64,000 bases of DNA from Psococerastis gibbosa (lineage: Eukaryota; Arthropoda; Insecta; Psocodea; Psocidae): positions 7,688,001 to 7,752,000 of the forward strand of contig OZ020492.1 of assembly GCA_963971405.1 (NCBI GenBank). The letters are read 5' to 3'. A model generated the notes under the pieces. It saw nothing but the letters and a program-made list of their open reading frames with translations, did not search any database and was not told where the DNA came from. The position numbers and the translations under genes were made by a program. This document shows positions 42,459 through 54,335 of the stretch, piece after piece. The first letter of the stretch is position 1. Each line of letters opens with the position of its first letter.

Positions 42459-43212
42459 CTTTAATTGTTTTTGGGTTTTGATATCTCTGCCTTAGATAAA
42501 CTTCGAGGGCATGTACATGCGTACATACGAAGTCGACGGCATTTCAGGAAATGTTGAGATGAAGAAATTTGTCAGACAGCTTTGATGAGATTGATGTACA
42601 AAAACAAAGGAGGGAAAGGGAAGGAGCAAATTTCTCTTTATCCGTTCAAAACTGACGGGATAAGTCTGGGCTGTGAATCAAGCCCGTACTCGACGCTGAT
42701 GTATCCCAGTCTAATTTTTTGGGGATAAATAATCCTAGATGCGACAGCATTCGGATGCCTGATGTCAGTGTAGATTAGGGTGCTCAGATTTATTCTCTTA
42801 ACCACTCATTGTCATCCGCGGGAGCCCTTCAAACCCTTTTCCCCCTCCCCCCTTACCTTATTCTTACCCCTTCGGCCTTTGAGATTCCTCAACAAGGGAA
42901 CTGCCAGCGGGGAAATAAACTTTAGAACTCGTTTAGAGATGGCTCCCATTATAGTTGGTGAAGCTACGGCAAGTGGCATTCGAAGGAAGCCGCCTTGTTG
43001 TTTTTTAATAAATGAAACCATGGCTTTGAGATTGTAACACACAACGTTATGTTTAACGAAACGCAGTGCATCGGCATTGTCGGGATGGCCAAAAATGCAT
43101 ATGGAAATTATACAAATAATCCATGGGGTCGTTGGCATTGGATAAGGGACCAACTATAAGTAGGCCTGGGTCAATAAAATGTACTTCAGGACATTATTAC
43201 TTTACTTTTATC
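42459..43212. other. No recognised feature
   Basis: Frames on both strands near 42780-43153 overlap a C-rich stretch and show no domain. Confidence 0.35.
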
Positions 43213-43310
43213 TATGAAATGAAATGAAATGAAATGAAAAAACGACTTTATTGCAAACAAAAGGCGAACAATAAGACTATAAAGTCTTGTTTTCATGCTA
43301 ACCTTAAAAA
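43213..43310 (-). repeat. SINE tail, family Q (minus)
   Basis: GAAATGAAATGAAATGAAAA units are followed by CGACTTTATTGC and AAAGGCGAACAA, the reverse of the tail at 10673-10750. Confidence 0.5.
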
Positions 43311-44423
43311 CTAAAAAAACATTGTAGGCTATTATACCAGATTAATTAAAATTAAGCGCCTTGAATTTTAGAGAAACCGCAAATATAGTGCATTTTTTCC
43401 TCATCAATCATCATTATACCTGTAATCAGCTCTGGGTGTGATGTATGAGTCCCTCTACTCCTTTCTCTTTCTGCTTGTTTAGCTCTTCGTCCGGTTCCAG
43501 CCCTACTCAGAACGTCCACAACTTGGTTTCTGTTCTTCTTCCATGATGTTCTTCCACTTCTTCATGTACCCTCTATCTCCACGTTTGTATTCCAATTAGA
43601 CATTTCGATTCTTGAAGTCCTTGTACACGAAACGTGACTCTGTAAAGTGCAAGGAGTGAGGGAAGGGGGCATAGGGGGGGGGGGGAGTATAGGGTTTTAT
43701 AAATAGGAAAAAATCTAGGAGAGTACTTAAGCTACAACCATTAGCATTTTCAATAGAATCCTTTGCTTCGAAAACTCTCTGCCTGAATAGCGCCATGCTC
43801 ATCAAACAGCCTATCCCTCCTGCATATACTATACTAGGGGCGGGGGGTATAGGGGCTGGAGATGCATGAGGGGTGGGAAAGAGGGGGGGGGGGTTAAACA
43901 GAAAGAAAAAAAAGAGTTGGAACGTCAGAGTGAAGAGAGATTTTGAATTATAATATTAGTTATTAGTGCATTCGCGAGCTCAAGTGCTAGTAGGAACAAA
44001 AGGCTCTTGGAGCCCCTTTTTGTATCTCCCATGATTAGTACTATCAAGTGTAAGCACCCTTAGGTAATTACCCCTGTATATATGTCCTTCCGTGCAAGCT
44101 AGCTACTCTCCTTTTTTTCTTTGTTTAGTAGAGGTTTTCAGAAGCCTACCTTAGTAATGGACGCTATTCACCGTATTGTTCTTCAACTTATTATTGTTTT
44201 TTTTTAATGAGAGTTAGAAACGGGCTTATCTGATAAAATTTTTAATGGCTACTCTTTAATATTGTTGACATTTTATGAAGGGCAGGCTGTAAATAGGGGT
44301 AGTTATTTCTGTTTTTTAACTGGAAAATGAGTTAAAACCGGTTTCTAAGGGTAATCCTTCGCATTATTGGGCTTAGGGAAAGAGTTCCTTATCTCTTTTA
44401 CCACTCCACTCAGCACAGTTAGT
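43311..44423. other. Poly-G runs; no gene
   Basis: G-rich runs lie at 43674-43684, 43839-43850 and 43882-43893. No repeat family or exon. Confidence 0.35.
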
Positions 44424-44650
44424 CAGTGGTAAAACCTCACCATAATAGAATCGGAAGGATGTTCGAGTCCTACACGGGTTACATTTTCAGGGCATGTCAA
44501 TAATAATGACATTATCAGTAATGATGGAGCTGTGATCATAAAATCCGGATCCATATAATTTTTTTTCGTCACTCCATACTTTGTCCACCTTACACGATCA
44601 TTATTACTGTCATCTTGATAAGGTAATGTCATTATCACTGACCATGTAGG
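44424..44650 (+). repeat. SINE C-like fragment followed by a foldback
   Basis: GTTCGAGTCCTACACGGGTT and ACATTTTCAGGGCATGTC (44462-44500) match the family C B-box region. The next 145 bases carry inverted AATGACATTATC / GATAAGGTAATGTCATTATC segments. Confidence 0.4.
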
Positions 44651-44726
44651 GGCCACTCAAAGCAATTGATCCTTGTGCACAAAACGTAAAGTGACTAAAG
44701 TCAAGAAGTATATATTAATATGGCTC

Positions 44727-44880
44727 TTTTTTTATTTTATTTTTTTATTAAAAGGTTAATCGCGTACTCATCAATCGCCTCACTAAGTAAACTAACACTT
44801 GTGTCGAGTTACGACACGTCTTTGATCGCAAGGTGTGTAGAGACTCGTACGAGTTCAAGCACACCTTGCCACCGAAGTCG
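44727..44880 (-). repeat. SINE family D (minus)
   Basis: A T-rich tail precedes GGTTAATCGCGTACTCATCA, CGAGTTACGACACGTC and ACCTTGCCACCGAAGTCG, the reverse of 61154-61330. Confidence 0.65.
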
Positions 44881-45408
44881 CCATAGCCATACAATTGGAT
44901 ATCAAAACTCTGACTCAGCCAGTTGGCTTTGCTGAAGGTAAATCGCATTTATTCCACCTTACATTCTTACATTCAAAAAATATTCAGTCGCCAACCATTA
45001 TGATTTGTGCTACCATACTATATACAATTGGATGTCACAGCTCTGAATCATCCAGTTAGCATACTTTAAAGGTATTATTACATTTATTCAACTGTATGTT
45101 CAGAATATGTTTAGTCACAAACCATTGCAATTTTTGAAAATGTAGTTTATCAAAACCGACAATTTATTAGCCGGAAATCATGGAAATTCTCTTGTTGGGC
45201 TAGACAATTTAGGTGTAGATTTTTCATTATTATCAATTGTACCTATTGTACTATACATATACGTGTCAATAGAGCTTATCTTAGCTTCGATGTACAGGAT
45301 CACTGAGACCGCAGATCTTAGCAATCAGGGGTTACATGGTGCCGATTGGCATCATCACGCACGCTGCTGCAAGGCAAGAATATCTGTATGAAACATTGAC
45401 TTTCCACA

Positions 45409-45790
45409 AGCTATCTTCTTCTTCAGGTTCTTAGGCAATTGGTGGGCTTTAGGCGGAGTCAATCGTCAATGAGAAATATGGTTTTGACGTGGTAGCAGAA
45501 TTTTTAGTATGTCTTTAATGTCTGCTAAACCTTCAATTTCATATTTCTCATTGACGATTGACCTATGTGGAAACCCCGCCTTAGCCTACTTCTCCAGTCA
45601 TCTGGGTTTTGTACGACGTTTCACCATCTACGGCCTCCCAGCTCGTTGAGGTCGGTTTCTAATTGGTCCTTCTAGCGGTTTGCCGGTTTCATTGACGTCA
45701 TGATGGCTTTGTACACTTTTCTTCGCTCGTCTGACATTCTTAAAACGTGTCGCAGCGCCACGGTAACCAATGGTAATGGCCGGAAGTTGC
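45409..45790 (-). pseudogene. LINE ORF2 C-terminal fragment split by a small MITE
   Basis: On the minus strand RMSDERRKVYKAIMTS, QLETDLNELGGRRW and NVVQNPDDWRS are readable with stops. The 3' end resumes beyond the MITE as GCCCACCAATTGCC..CTGAAGAAGAAGA, matching the end of the copy at 16604. It is a decayed member of the same LINE family. Confidence 0.65.
45452..45580. mobile_element. Small foldback MITE (A-small type), TTA duplication
   Basis: GGCGGAGTCAATCGTCAATG at the left pairs with CATTGACGATTGACC..CCCCGCC at the right. TTA flanks at 45449-45451 and 45581-45583. The centre contains GACGTGGTAGCAGA, the module shared with family A. Confidence 0.75.
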
Positions 45791-47107
45791 AAATTTTCCC
45801 ATTCAATTAAAGCTACCACCTTTCTCTTCATTTCTATAAAATATTTTTTAAGTGCACATTAAGGAGAAAAAAAAATGGTTCTACAGGCTCATTCACAAAA
45901 GCCTGGTTAATGTGAAAGTGGCTCGCAATCAAGAAGGGGCAGCCTGAAAGTGGTAGTGTTTCGAAATTCCACCCCCCCCCCCCCCCGACCACCCTGCCCC
46001 CTCGCCACTTCATTCATCAAAATGATCCACTCAGAATTCCACGTAGTACAGTTATTTTCTTTGTCCCAAGGATTCTCTTGCTTTAGACCCAGGGCTTCGC
46101 TCTCCAAGGAAACAATTCATCTCGTTTTCAATAGAACCCTTCCCCTCCTGCCCCCCCCCACCCCCCGCCCGCCCCACGTAGCCATCTTGGCGAGGATCAC
46201 GGTACAACCAGCAAAAGAGCTTGACAAGAATAAAGGCAATAATAACCATCTACGTAATGATCTCAGTAATGCTGATTTATGCAATGCTATTCTTCATTCC
46301 TTCTTATCTTTTCATTATTTCCAACATTCCTTAATCCCACCCCCCTTTGCGCAATTATTGTTAATTTTAATGAAAAGGAGCGAACGGGGTTGAAAACTTG
46401 GGTTTTGTTCGCATTCCCACGAAATTATACAATTGCAACTCTTAAGGGTGCAAGCGAATGCAAAAGATAGCTGTCATGAGTAAGGGAAACTTTTACTAAT
46501 CTAATGCTCAAAATTAATTTTGTATTTAAAATTATGAAATTAATTGTTGTAAAGTGCTTTAAATTTGAGTTGATGCAGAGAGTTCAAACTATGTTGTAAA
46601 CAATGGAAAATGGCAAAGTTCATAAAATAATACAAGTTATCTCAAAATGGAGACTATTTACCCAACAGATATAATTCTATTCTGTTTATAAATCTAAATA
46701 ATGCACTTTATCGTGTTGTTTTTCAGTGTAATAATATTTCAGGTAAAGAAATTTAAATTTACTGAGAAAGCTTGGCATGTCTTATGAATTTTTCTTAATT
46801 TTCCGACTGTTTTTTAGTGTAGGGCCAGTTTTACCAAAACTCTACCGAATAAAAAATTAAAAATTCCCTCCTATAAAATAGGTACGATAGCTAAAAATAT
46901 TAATCACGTTTCGTAGTAATTTAATAAATAAATTAAAAGTTATAGATTGCCTACGTTCCATTTCTACCTTCCATATTCTCTTAAGATATTACAGAACGCA
47001 GAATGTAAACGAAACTTACCCATTAAAAAATGTCTACCCACTTTTTTATTATTATTATTATTTTTATATTATTAAATGTCTACCCCTTTTTTATTCTCCA
47101 GTAGTAT
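45791..47107. other. Poly-C runs; no gene
   Basis: C-rich runs lie at 45971-45986 and 46151-46168. The frame at 45950-46393 owes its proline runs to them. An AT-rich tract follows. TAATATTTCAG before GTAAAG at 46743 is a weak splice-like site. Confidence 0.35.
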
Positions 47108-47330
47108 GAAGAACCAGTAGCATCCGGGCTGATGGGCCGTGGTCGAAATGCTACGGAGCCACCGAGGTACAACCTTCGAAGTCTACGCAGGGCCACTGAA
47201 GATGTCGACCGCAGATGTTGACGAAACGTTTGGAAGTTCGCTTTCATTTCGACAACGGCCCATCAGCCCGGATTCTACTGGTTCTTCATTCGACTCCGGC
47301 CGTGAAAGCCTTTGCAGTTACATTGTCCAG
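47108..47330 (+). repeat. Family V repeat: 43-bp stem around a hammerhead-like motif
   Basis: The arms 47108-47150 and 47245-47287 pair at 41 of 43 positions. Inside: CTGAAGA (47196-47202), GTCGAC/GTTGAC (47204-47209, 47217-47222) and GAAA (47223-47226). The right flank CGACTCCGGCCGTGAAAGCC is the reverse of the left flank of the 41680 copy. Confidence 0.65.
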
Positions 47331-48019
47331 TAGTAATTTTCGATGGGTCAAAGGCAAAAAGGTTGATAAAATCCTAACACAAGTGTATGTGGAGCAGCAA
47401 CCCTTTAAGGAACGCCCCAAGAGAGGGATAACCCATATAAAAATGCAAGAACCATATTTTTTCGGGAAAGAAGTATCAAAGTTGAGGAGTTTGAAGTCAC
47501 CGACGAGCAGTTTTTCAGTTTTTTTTAAGTGTCAATAGGAGAAGAGAGTTGAAGCATCGTCAGAATATTAAATAGTTCTAACTTGAACATCCGGGTCTTC
47601 TTCGATCCCAACTCCCGCTTATTCATGCCTTGGAAATGGCGGATTTATTCCCCTGTGAGCTAAAAGGCGAATAAATGCTTTTTGGTGATTTGGTTCCGCT
47701 TCGAAATCGAAGCCATACTTCAACCGACGAACTTTGCAGCTTGATATTGTGTCAAATCTTTTTTTTTTCGAAACCACTAGAATGCTCAAAGGAATTCAAT
47801 GTCTGCTATTAAGATTTTTTGAAATATCTTTTTAGGATATTCAAACTTTTTACAGCTTTATAGCTTTACTATTTCATTTTTAATACGGATCTTTTATAAA
47901 ATACCTTACCTATTTGAAAGGATGTACCAAGACCGTGTATTAGGCAATGGGTCTGTGCCACGAACAACATAAAAGATGTGTGTTGTGTACATAAAATTTA
48001 TTAAAAATTATTACTGCAG
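47331..48019. other. No recognised feature
   Basis: AT-rich; frames without a domain. Confidence 0.35.
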
Positions 48020-48470
48020 GCTACTAGCAGGTGGCGGATAGCGTAAAAGCTACCAGGTACCAGATATGGTGGCTAGCTGCGAACATAACGAGTGAGCAGT
48101 CCCTGACCAAGCAGTGGTGTAATCGGTGGGTTTGGTGGCAAGTCAAGTGGTGCAGGCTTCTCTAGGAAGAGCCACAGGAGGATGACTATGTGACGGGGCG
48201 AATATATTTGCTGTCACTAAATAAGCAACCACGTCTAGGCCACTCTTTTGTCCTGGGGTTGGGAAACTGGCCCCGAAGGCGGAGGAACTCAATGAAGAGT
48301 CAACGGCATAAGGATGCTGAAGGCAATGGGAAATCACTACTATCATTACTATTCCCTAATGCAGTCATAATGAATAAGTGCATTAGGAACTCTACGTTCT
48401 TGGCTACAATTGCCATGATGATCGCCGATCTTCGATAGAAGAAGCATCCGAAGAAGAAGAAGGCTTATAA
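48020..48470 (+). repeat. GAA-tailed retroposon fragment
   Basis: GGAAACTGGCCCCGAAGGCG, CAACGGCATAAGGATGCTGA and AGGCAATGGGAAATCACTAC are sequences I recognise as common in insect LINE-associated repeats. The copy ends GAAGAAGAAGAAGG near 48464, like the LINE tails here. Class uncertain. Confidence 0.45.
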
Positions 48471-49566
48471 AGCAGATGAATTGTTGTCAGTTAAAGCTAT
48501 TTAAAAAAAACCGTCACCTTATGTATGTTTTAAGTTTAAAAAAAGAGTTTCAAATCGTCGGTGTTCTTGCAAAAACCAATATGTCGAGACATCGATGTAC
48601 TATCCACATTCGTCCTTTTTCAAATAGAGTTCAGTCATTGCAAGATTTTTTCCTTGACATAGGACCTTCTGCAAAATGTGCATCTTCACAACATCTTTCC
48701 AACGAGACCGAAAACAGAAAAACGATATACGACATATTTTGCAAGAACAGCGACGAAATGCTTTGCAAATCAAAGTTTTGTTTTCGAAAAAAACTTGTTT
48801 GTCCCAATACATTGCATTTCCTGCCAATATTACTGTGTTAATATATTGGTCTGCCGTTCTTTATCTTATATAACTTCAAAAGAAACTCAAACTTTAGGGA
48901 AGATAATTCTTTGGGCGAGGTCTCATTTCCTGATGAAATAATGCAAAAGGGGTCTTGAACTTAGTAAAAAAGACATTTTTGCACATTAAAAAAAAAAAAT
49001 ACTGGCAAAGGAAATAATTCCTTTGAGCTTACGCAGAACAAATATCGGGAGTCTGCGAAATGGTTGCTTCCGTTGAAGATTGTCTCGGGGGGTGGGTAAT
49101 TATAATTCAATATATAAAAAGGAGGGGAAAACTGGAAGATTGTTTCCCTTGGGAAAGCAGCAAAAGAAAGAAGTAAGATAAAAGCAGATAACAAGAGGAA
49201 AGGGAAGGGAATTTCAGTGACATCGCTCACCTTGCAAGCGTTCTTTGATTCCCCCCTCCCCCCCCCCCCCCGCCTGCATCGTCCCATGTCTCTACCCCCC
49301 CCCCCCCCCCCCAGCATTCGGTAAACATTTAAATTTGCCAACAAATAAATATCAGAACTTTGTGGTATTTTCCAACTCGCCGGGTTTCTATGGAACTCCT
49401 CCCAGATAACAATTTAATGGCATTGAATATAAATTTTAACAAATTTTGAATACACATTTCTGGTAAAATCGCCTTCCTTTCACGCAAGCACTTGCATAAA
49501 AGCCATATCACTAGCAATGTAGTATAATCCACACTGGCCCACAAACAGCATATGCGTGTGTCTTCA
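48471..49566. other. Possible family B scrap, poly-C runs; no gene
   Basis: CATTTCCTGCCAATATTACT at 48818-48837 resembles an internal part of family B. C runs lie at 49257-49271 and 49296-49312. The frame 48476-48841 is not recognised. Confidence 0.35.
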
Positions 49567-49569
49567 TAT

Positions 49570-49950
49570 GGTGCCCATTCCACCGACTGGCTAGGGCTAT
49601 TTAAAAAAAACGGTGACGTGGTAGCAGACATTCAAGACTTAGGTGGCGTTTCCACCGACTTCGCATTGCAGAATGCAAATGATATTGACGGAAATTAGAA
49701 TTTTTCTTTTTATAGAAATCTATTCAAATGTTTGTACTCAACATATCCCATGACGCCATTTTTTAATTTTAGTTTGTTGGTGATTTTACTGTATGATCAT
49801 TGATCAATTTTAACTATGGCATAGAGGAAAATAAACATATCCGTCAATTCTGCAATGCGAGGTCGGTGGAAACCCCGCCTAAGTCTTGAATGTCTGCTAC
49901 CACGTCACTGTTTTTGTAAATAGCCCTAGCCGGTCTGTGGAATGGGCGCC
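49570..49950. mobile_element. Foldback MITE, family A (copy 3), TAT duplication
   Basis: The ends GGTGCCCATTCCACC and GTGGAATGGGCGCC are flanked by TAT at 49567-49569 and 49951-49953. The loop orientation is as in 4419. Both modules are present on each arm. Confidence 0.87.
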
Positions 49951-49953
49951 TAT

Positions 49954-50548
49954 GCACGTGTATAAGAAGGACAATTTTACCTGTGATGTTTCTGCAAAAA
50001 GGGAAAATTCGTATCAAAATATATCAAAAAGTCAGGAAACTCCATTTAACGCGGTTATAATGGGGGAATTCCATAATTAGGTAATAAATTTGTTAACTAA
50101 GTCAAGGTAAAACTATTTTGGTAGAAGTTTTTTTTTTATAAGGGGCATAAATGGTATCTCGAAATTTTCAAATATGTCAAATTATACATCAAATAAAAGC
50201 TATTTTAGAAACTTTTAATTTGGTATACTACTAGTTGTGAACGTAAATCTTAAGACATAATCAGAACAAACATCTTAGCTAAGGATGTGCCTTTTATCTC
50301 TGGATATTTTTAATAGAATTATGACTTGCTGGACCTAGCGGATTTGCAGGATATTGCTTCATGAAATTTTCGTGTACCTGACTTCTTATGTTCGCGTGCT
50401 ATAGGTGTCGTCAGATTTTCCAAATGTAACTTGTAAAAATAAGACATATACTTTAAATGAAAGCCCATGTAATGGTCAAGCATTTGACACGTTATAATTA
50501 TGAACCTGCGCCTAAGGTTGCGGATTAATTCGTTTTATTCCGCCGTAA
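49954..50548. other. No recognised feature
   Basis: AT-rich; no repeat or gene. Confidence 0.35.
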
Positions 50549-51234
50549 GCGGAAGCAGACAGTAGGTGTTTGCCACCCCTGGACCACTCTAAAATCCGTT
50601 GGATTATATATATTTTTTTTAAATTCAATACGTAAGTTATAAAGATTTGGGCCATCTACTAATAAGGCGCCCATTCCACCGACCGGCTAGGGCTATTTAC
50701 AAAAACAGTGACGTGGTAGCAGACATTCAAGACTTAGGCGGGGTTTCCACCGACCTCGCATTGCAGAATTGACGTAAATGTTTATTTTCCTCTATGTCAC
50801 AGTTAAAATTGATCAATGATCATACAGTAAAATCACAAACAAGCAAACTAAAATTAAAAAGTGGCGTCATGGGATATGTTAAGTACAAACATTTTAATAG
50901 ATTTCTATAAAAAGAAAAATTCTAATTTTCGTCAATGTCATTTGCATTCTGCAATGTGAGGTCGGTGGAAAGGCCACCTAAGTCTTGAATGTCTGCTACC
51001 ACGTCACCGTTTTTGAAAATAGCCCTAGTCGGTCGGTGGAATGGGCGCCTTAGCCACGAATGGTCACTTATACCACCAAAATAAAAATTTCTCGTACTAT
51101 CGTGCATGAAATAGTCCTGTACATCGTGAACGGACCAAATATTTCTAACTTGAATTTAATTAAATTAAATAAAAATAGAAATGAACATATTTGGAGGTGG
51201 TTTGGGATGACAAATGTCAACGGTCAATTTCATC
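50549..51234. mobile_element. TTAA MITE, family G, split by a family A MITE
   Basis: The left part (50549-50665) has GTTTGCCACCCCTGGACCAC. The right part (51050-51234) has TTTGGGATGACAAATGTCAA and ends before TTAA at 51235-51238. The halves pair as in the copy at 42077. The left TTAA has decayed to GTAA. Confidence 0.65.
50666..51049. mobile_element. Foldback MITE, family A (copy 4), nested
   Basis: The ends GGCGCCCATTCCACC and GGTGGAATGGGCGCC, with TAA on the left and TTA on the right, inserted in a TTAA MITE. Loop orientation is as in 28344. Confidence 0.85.
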
Positions 51235-51734
51235 TTAACTTGAAAAATTCTTTTATGTCTGCCACGCGTACATTTGAAGTCAGATTCACGAGAATTTTAT
51301 GAAAAAATTCCTAATTAGGTCTAATTTGACCCCGACATCAAATGTTTTTCTGAATTTCTAAATTCCTAATAATAACCGAGAGAAATAGCGTGTCTAGTCT
51401 AGAACACTCTATAGTATATTAGTTTTGATTTGCTCAGTTGATCAGCGCAAGATAAACTAATTGCTGTAAGTTGATTGAGTGAACGTTTTGAGAATTCTGA
51501 AACATTTTATTCCCCAGATGGCAGTTTAGTTGACAAATTGAACGAAAAGCATGCGGGTGCGAAGGGAACCGTGCCCACGTATTTTTCGCATTAAGTAATA
51601 CTCACGCGAGTTTATTTGGAAGCCGAAATTGTGATGAATTCGCCAGCATTTCTCTATATACGTATGCGAGAGACCTCATTTGATCAACATGAATCCCAGA
51701 CCATGTCTTTTAAATCCTGTTGGTTTTTACTTTC

Positions 51735-51925
51735 ACTCATATACAAAGTGGATGTATTGTGATCGATAAAATTTTCGATTTCGCGATTTTATATTGCCAT
51801 TTTCCTTCATTCCGAAAAAGTGGTTTTGAGGGTGGCGTATACATGTATCTGTTTATATGACGAAGCTTTAGACCAAACTACTGGACCATTTTCGTTCAAA
51901 TTTGGTAGGAACTTGTATAAAAACC
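51735..51925 (-). repeat. Degenerate family B fragment
   Basis: AAAATTTTCGATTTCGCGAT, AAAAAGTGGTTTTGAGG and CAAACTACTGGACCATTTTC correspond to consecutive parts of family B at low identity. Confidence 0.45.
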
Positions 51926-51934
51926 CTCTGATGG

Positions 51935-52110
51935 TCTTCTTCTTCTTCAGCCAACGCCCGTCCTTGGCTGGTAGGCCATTTGACGCCGTGCCGCATAGCA
52001 GAGCTTGGCCAATCCCTCCTGTGTCTCAGTTCGGTTTTCTACCTCAATGCCAGTGCAGCTGAATAGGTAATCGGCATTCCCCTCCCCTTGGAAGCAGATG
52101 GGGTGATGGT
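51935..52110 (-). repeat. GAA-tailed retroposon 3' end
   Basis: On the minus strand GGCATTGAGGTAGAAAACCG and CAGGAGGGATTGGCCAAG run to GGCTGAAGAAGAAGAAGAC. This matches the tail style of the LINE fragments here, but no second copy is present. Confidence 0.4.
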
Positions 52111-53277
52111 GACCACACACGAAAAAGGCTTCGCTGTTAAGGGCTGGCGCCAGGAATTTGAAATAGCACAAAGGCATTTTCCAAAAACAATAGCTCAAAC
52201 AATTTTCTTTCAACTTTCCTCAATTATACACTTCAAGGCCCTATACAATACTGCTGAAATTATTAATTTTGGAAACTTTTTGTTTTCCCAATGTAAGAAG
52301 ACCTTACTTTCAACAGGACTACAGTTTATGAGTTTTACCTTCTTAGGTTTCATATTGTCTCCCGTATGGCTACATCTCTCCTTAGTTGCGGTCATAGCCC
52401 CTGGACTAAGTCCTATTTTGCTGACAGGTTCTTTGGCAGTCTCTATTATGTAGACGGTTGGTGTACATCATGGAATTTGCTATATATTGTGACCATTGAA
52501 AAGAGCAGCAGCAGCAGAAGCAGGATGCACTGTGGTCAGATTATTACCTTGCTGTAAGTCAGAAATTCCCATTAGAAGCATTGCGGCTCAACATGTGCCG
52601 ATCGATTTATTACTTATTAAAGTTAAGAAGACTGTAGATGGCTAGTACTCGATACGGAAGCAGGCTTCTTATATTAATCCATCACGTTGACAATACCTGC
52701 AAGTACAACCCTCCTGTCGTAATGACTACCAACCATCCGCCGCCGTCGTCACGATAATAAGCAATTGACGTCAGAAGTAACACGTTTCCTCACTCAGCAA
52801 GTTATTGTTTAAGTTACATGATGTCGAAATGTCACAAAGTTGCCATGGATACTATTCTCGGCTGATTCCTTTAGTACCTAGGGCGCTTCGTGCGTCATTG
52901 CTTCTTTATCTTTCTCCTCATCCATTGCATTGCTGGCGGCATTACGTTCCAAATCTTTTGATTTCATTCTATTCTATCCTGAAGGAGATAGTCTGCGAGG
53001 TACAGCCCGGCACATTGAAATCAAACACGACCTGATGACTTTCGCAATAAACAGAGAAGACGCTCTCAACAGAGTCGTTCGGAAACCCCACTGCCGTATC
53101 ACCGACCGTCGTTGAGGTAAAAGGCGACGTAAAGGTAGAATGTAAGTACTGCCTGTACCACACATGGTCCGAAATCGCACTCACACATTACGAAAAATAA
53201 GAAGAATATCCACATCCAACTGTGCAAACATCCGAATAGATCCCCGAGTCTTAATTAATAATCTTCGTCTTCTGGCT
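52111..53277. other. No recognised feature
   Basis: Frames at 52088-52453 and 52805-53035 show no domain. A GCA run lies at 52507-52518. Confidence 0.35.
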
Positions 53278-53423
53278 CTACAGCTGTTGATGAGCTTTGA
53301 CCTGCACGACATCACTCCTCCAGTCATCTCGGTTTTGTACAAGGCTCCACCATCTACGGACTCCCAACTCGCGAGTGTCAGTTTCCAACTTAACCTTCCA
53401 GCGTTTTCGAGGACGAGGACTTA
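53278..53423 (-). pseudogene. LINE ORF2 C-terminal fragment (copy 3)
   Basis: The minus frame reads PRKRWKVKLETDTRELGVRR, then WWSLVQNRDDWRSDVVQVK and AHQQL before TAG at 53280-53278. Same family as 16254-16604, 5'-truncated to the last 45 codons. Confidence 0.75.
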
Positions 53424-53503
53424 GGTAATAATAGTAAATACATATGCCGGAAAATCAATCCTTCGGGCAATGATTTTGAATTATTATGGATGGACGTAGA
53501 TAA

Positions 53504-53671
53504 AGTTCTATATAAAAGATATGGGACCGCTCACGCCAAAAATGTCTGGAGCAACCTTCCACGTCTTTGCAATGACTGGTTATATAGGAGACGTGGCAGG
53601 TGAAATTTAAAAAAAATAGATATTTTTACCGGGAAGAGAATGACCCATGTCTCCCAAATGTACAGAACTCC
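53504..53671. repeat. Family L inverted-repeat element (diverged)
   Basis: GTTCTATATAAAAGATATGG and CACGCCAAAAATG at the left resemble the ends at 59869. GTCTTTGCAATGACTGGT is shared with the centre of the foldback element at 2800-2821. Confidence 0.45.
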
Positions 53672-54060
53672 AGAACCCTAACCAATGTGACATGTTTGGG
53701 TGCCATCCGACTCCTTCCTTTAGGTGACGGTGGGGAGGGATTGAACTATTGAATTTTGACTTGAAATTTATTTCGCTATTTTCTCTGAAAAAGCAGAAGC
53801 TGAAACGAATTCGTGAAAAAATTCGTTAAAGCATTATATTGAATTCAGTTCCTAAGGAATTAATCTATATCAGATTTCGATATCTTTTCAAAGCGTCTGG
53901 CAGGCGAAAAGGGACTGATATATCATATGTCTGAGGGCCCTGGCCTTTAACAAGGAATGGATCCTGTTAAAATTTCATAGCGCACATATAGTTTTTTTTT
54001 TTCATTTATAAAAGATTATTCGCATGCAAACAATTCAATGAATGTATCCGAATTACCTCT

Positions 54061-54170
54061 TCTGTCGCCTCTGTAGGTAATACCTGTGTTGAGTTGCGAC
54101 AAGTCGCTGATCGCATGATGTGTGGAGACAAGACAAGTACGAACTAGCTACCACTGTGCCATCGAAGTCC
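54061..54170 (-). repeat. SINE family D (minus, diverged)
   Basis: GTGTTGAGTTGCGACAAGTC and ACTGTGCCATCGAAGTCC correspond to the reverse of family D. Confidence 0.5.
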
Positions 54171-54229
54171 TTGTATTTCTCCAATGTAGGGTTTCTCTCG
54201 TGACTTCGTGGAAACGAAACATAATGATT

Positions 54230-54335
54230 GTGTAGAGTAATAAAATTAAACAAATTTGCACAATTTCCACATAAATATAATTAATAATATTTATGTGGAA
54301 ATTGTGCAAATTTGTTTAATTTTATTACTCTACAC
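54230..54335. repeat. 106-bp near-perfect palindrome
   Basis: GTGTAGAGTAATAAAATTAA at the left mirrors TTAATTTTATTACTCTACAC at the right. The axis is between 54282 and 54283, with one mismatch (54279/54286) in 53 base pairs. There is no loop to speak of and no target duplication was assigned. Confidence 0.9.

Noticed and set aside
45950..46393. 147-codon proline-rich frame
   Set aside because: Driven by poly-C runs; no domain, and the minus strand is equally open.
46720..46746. TTTCAG followed by GTAAAG
   Set aside because: Weak donor and A-rich tract before the AG; not comparable to the two better sites.
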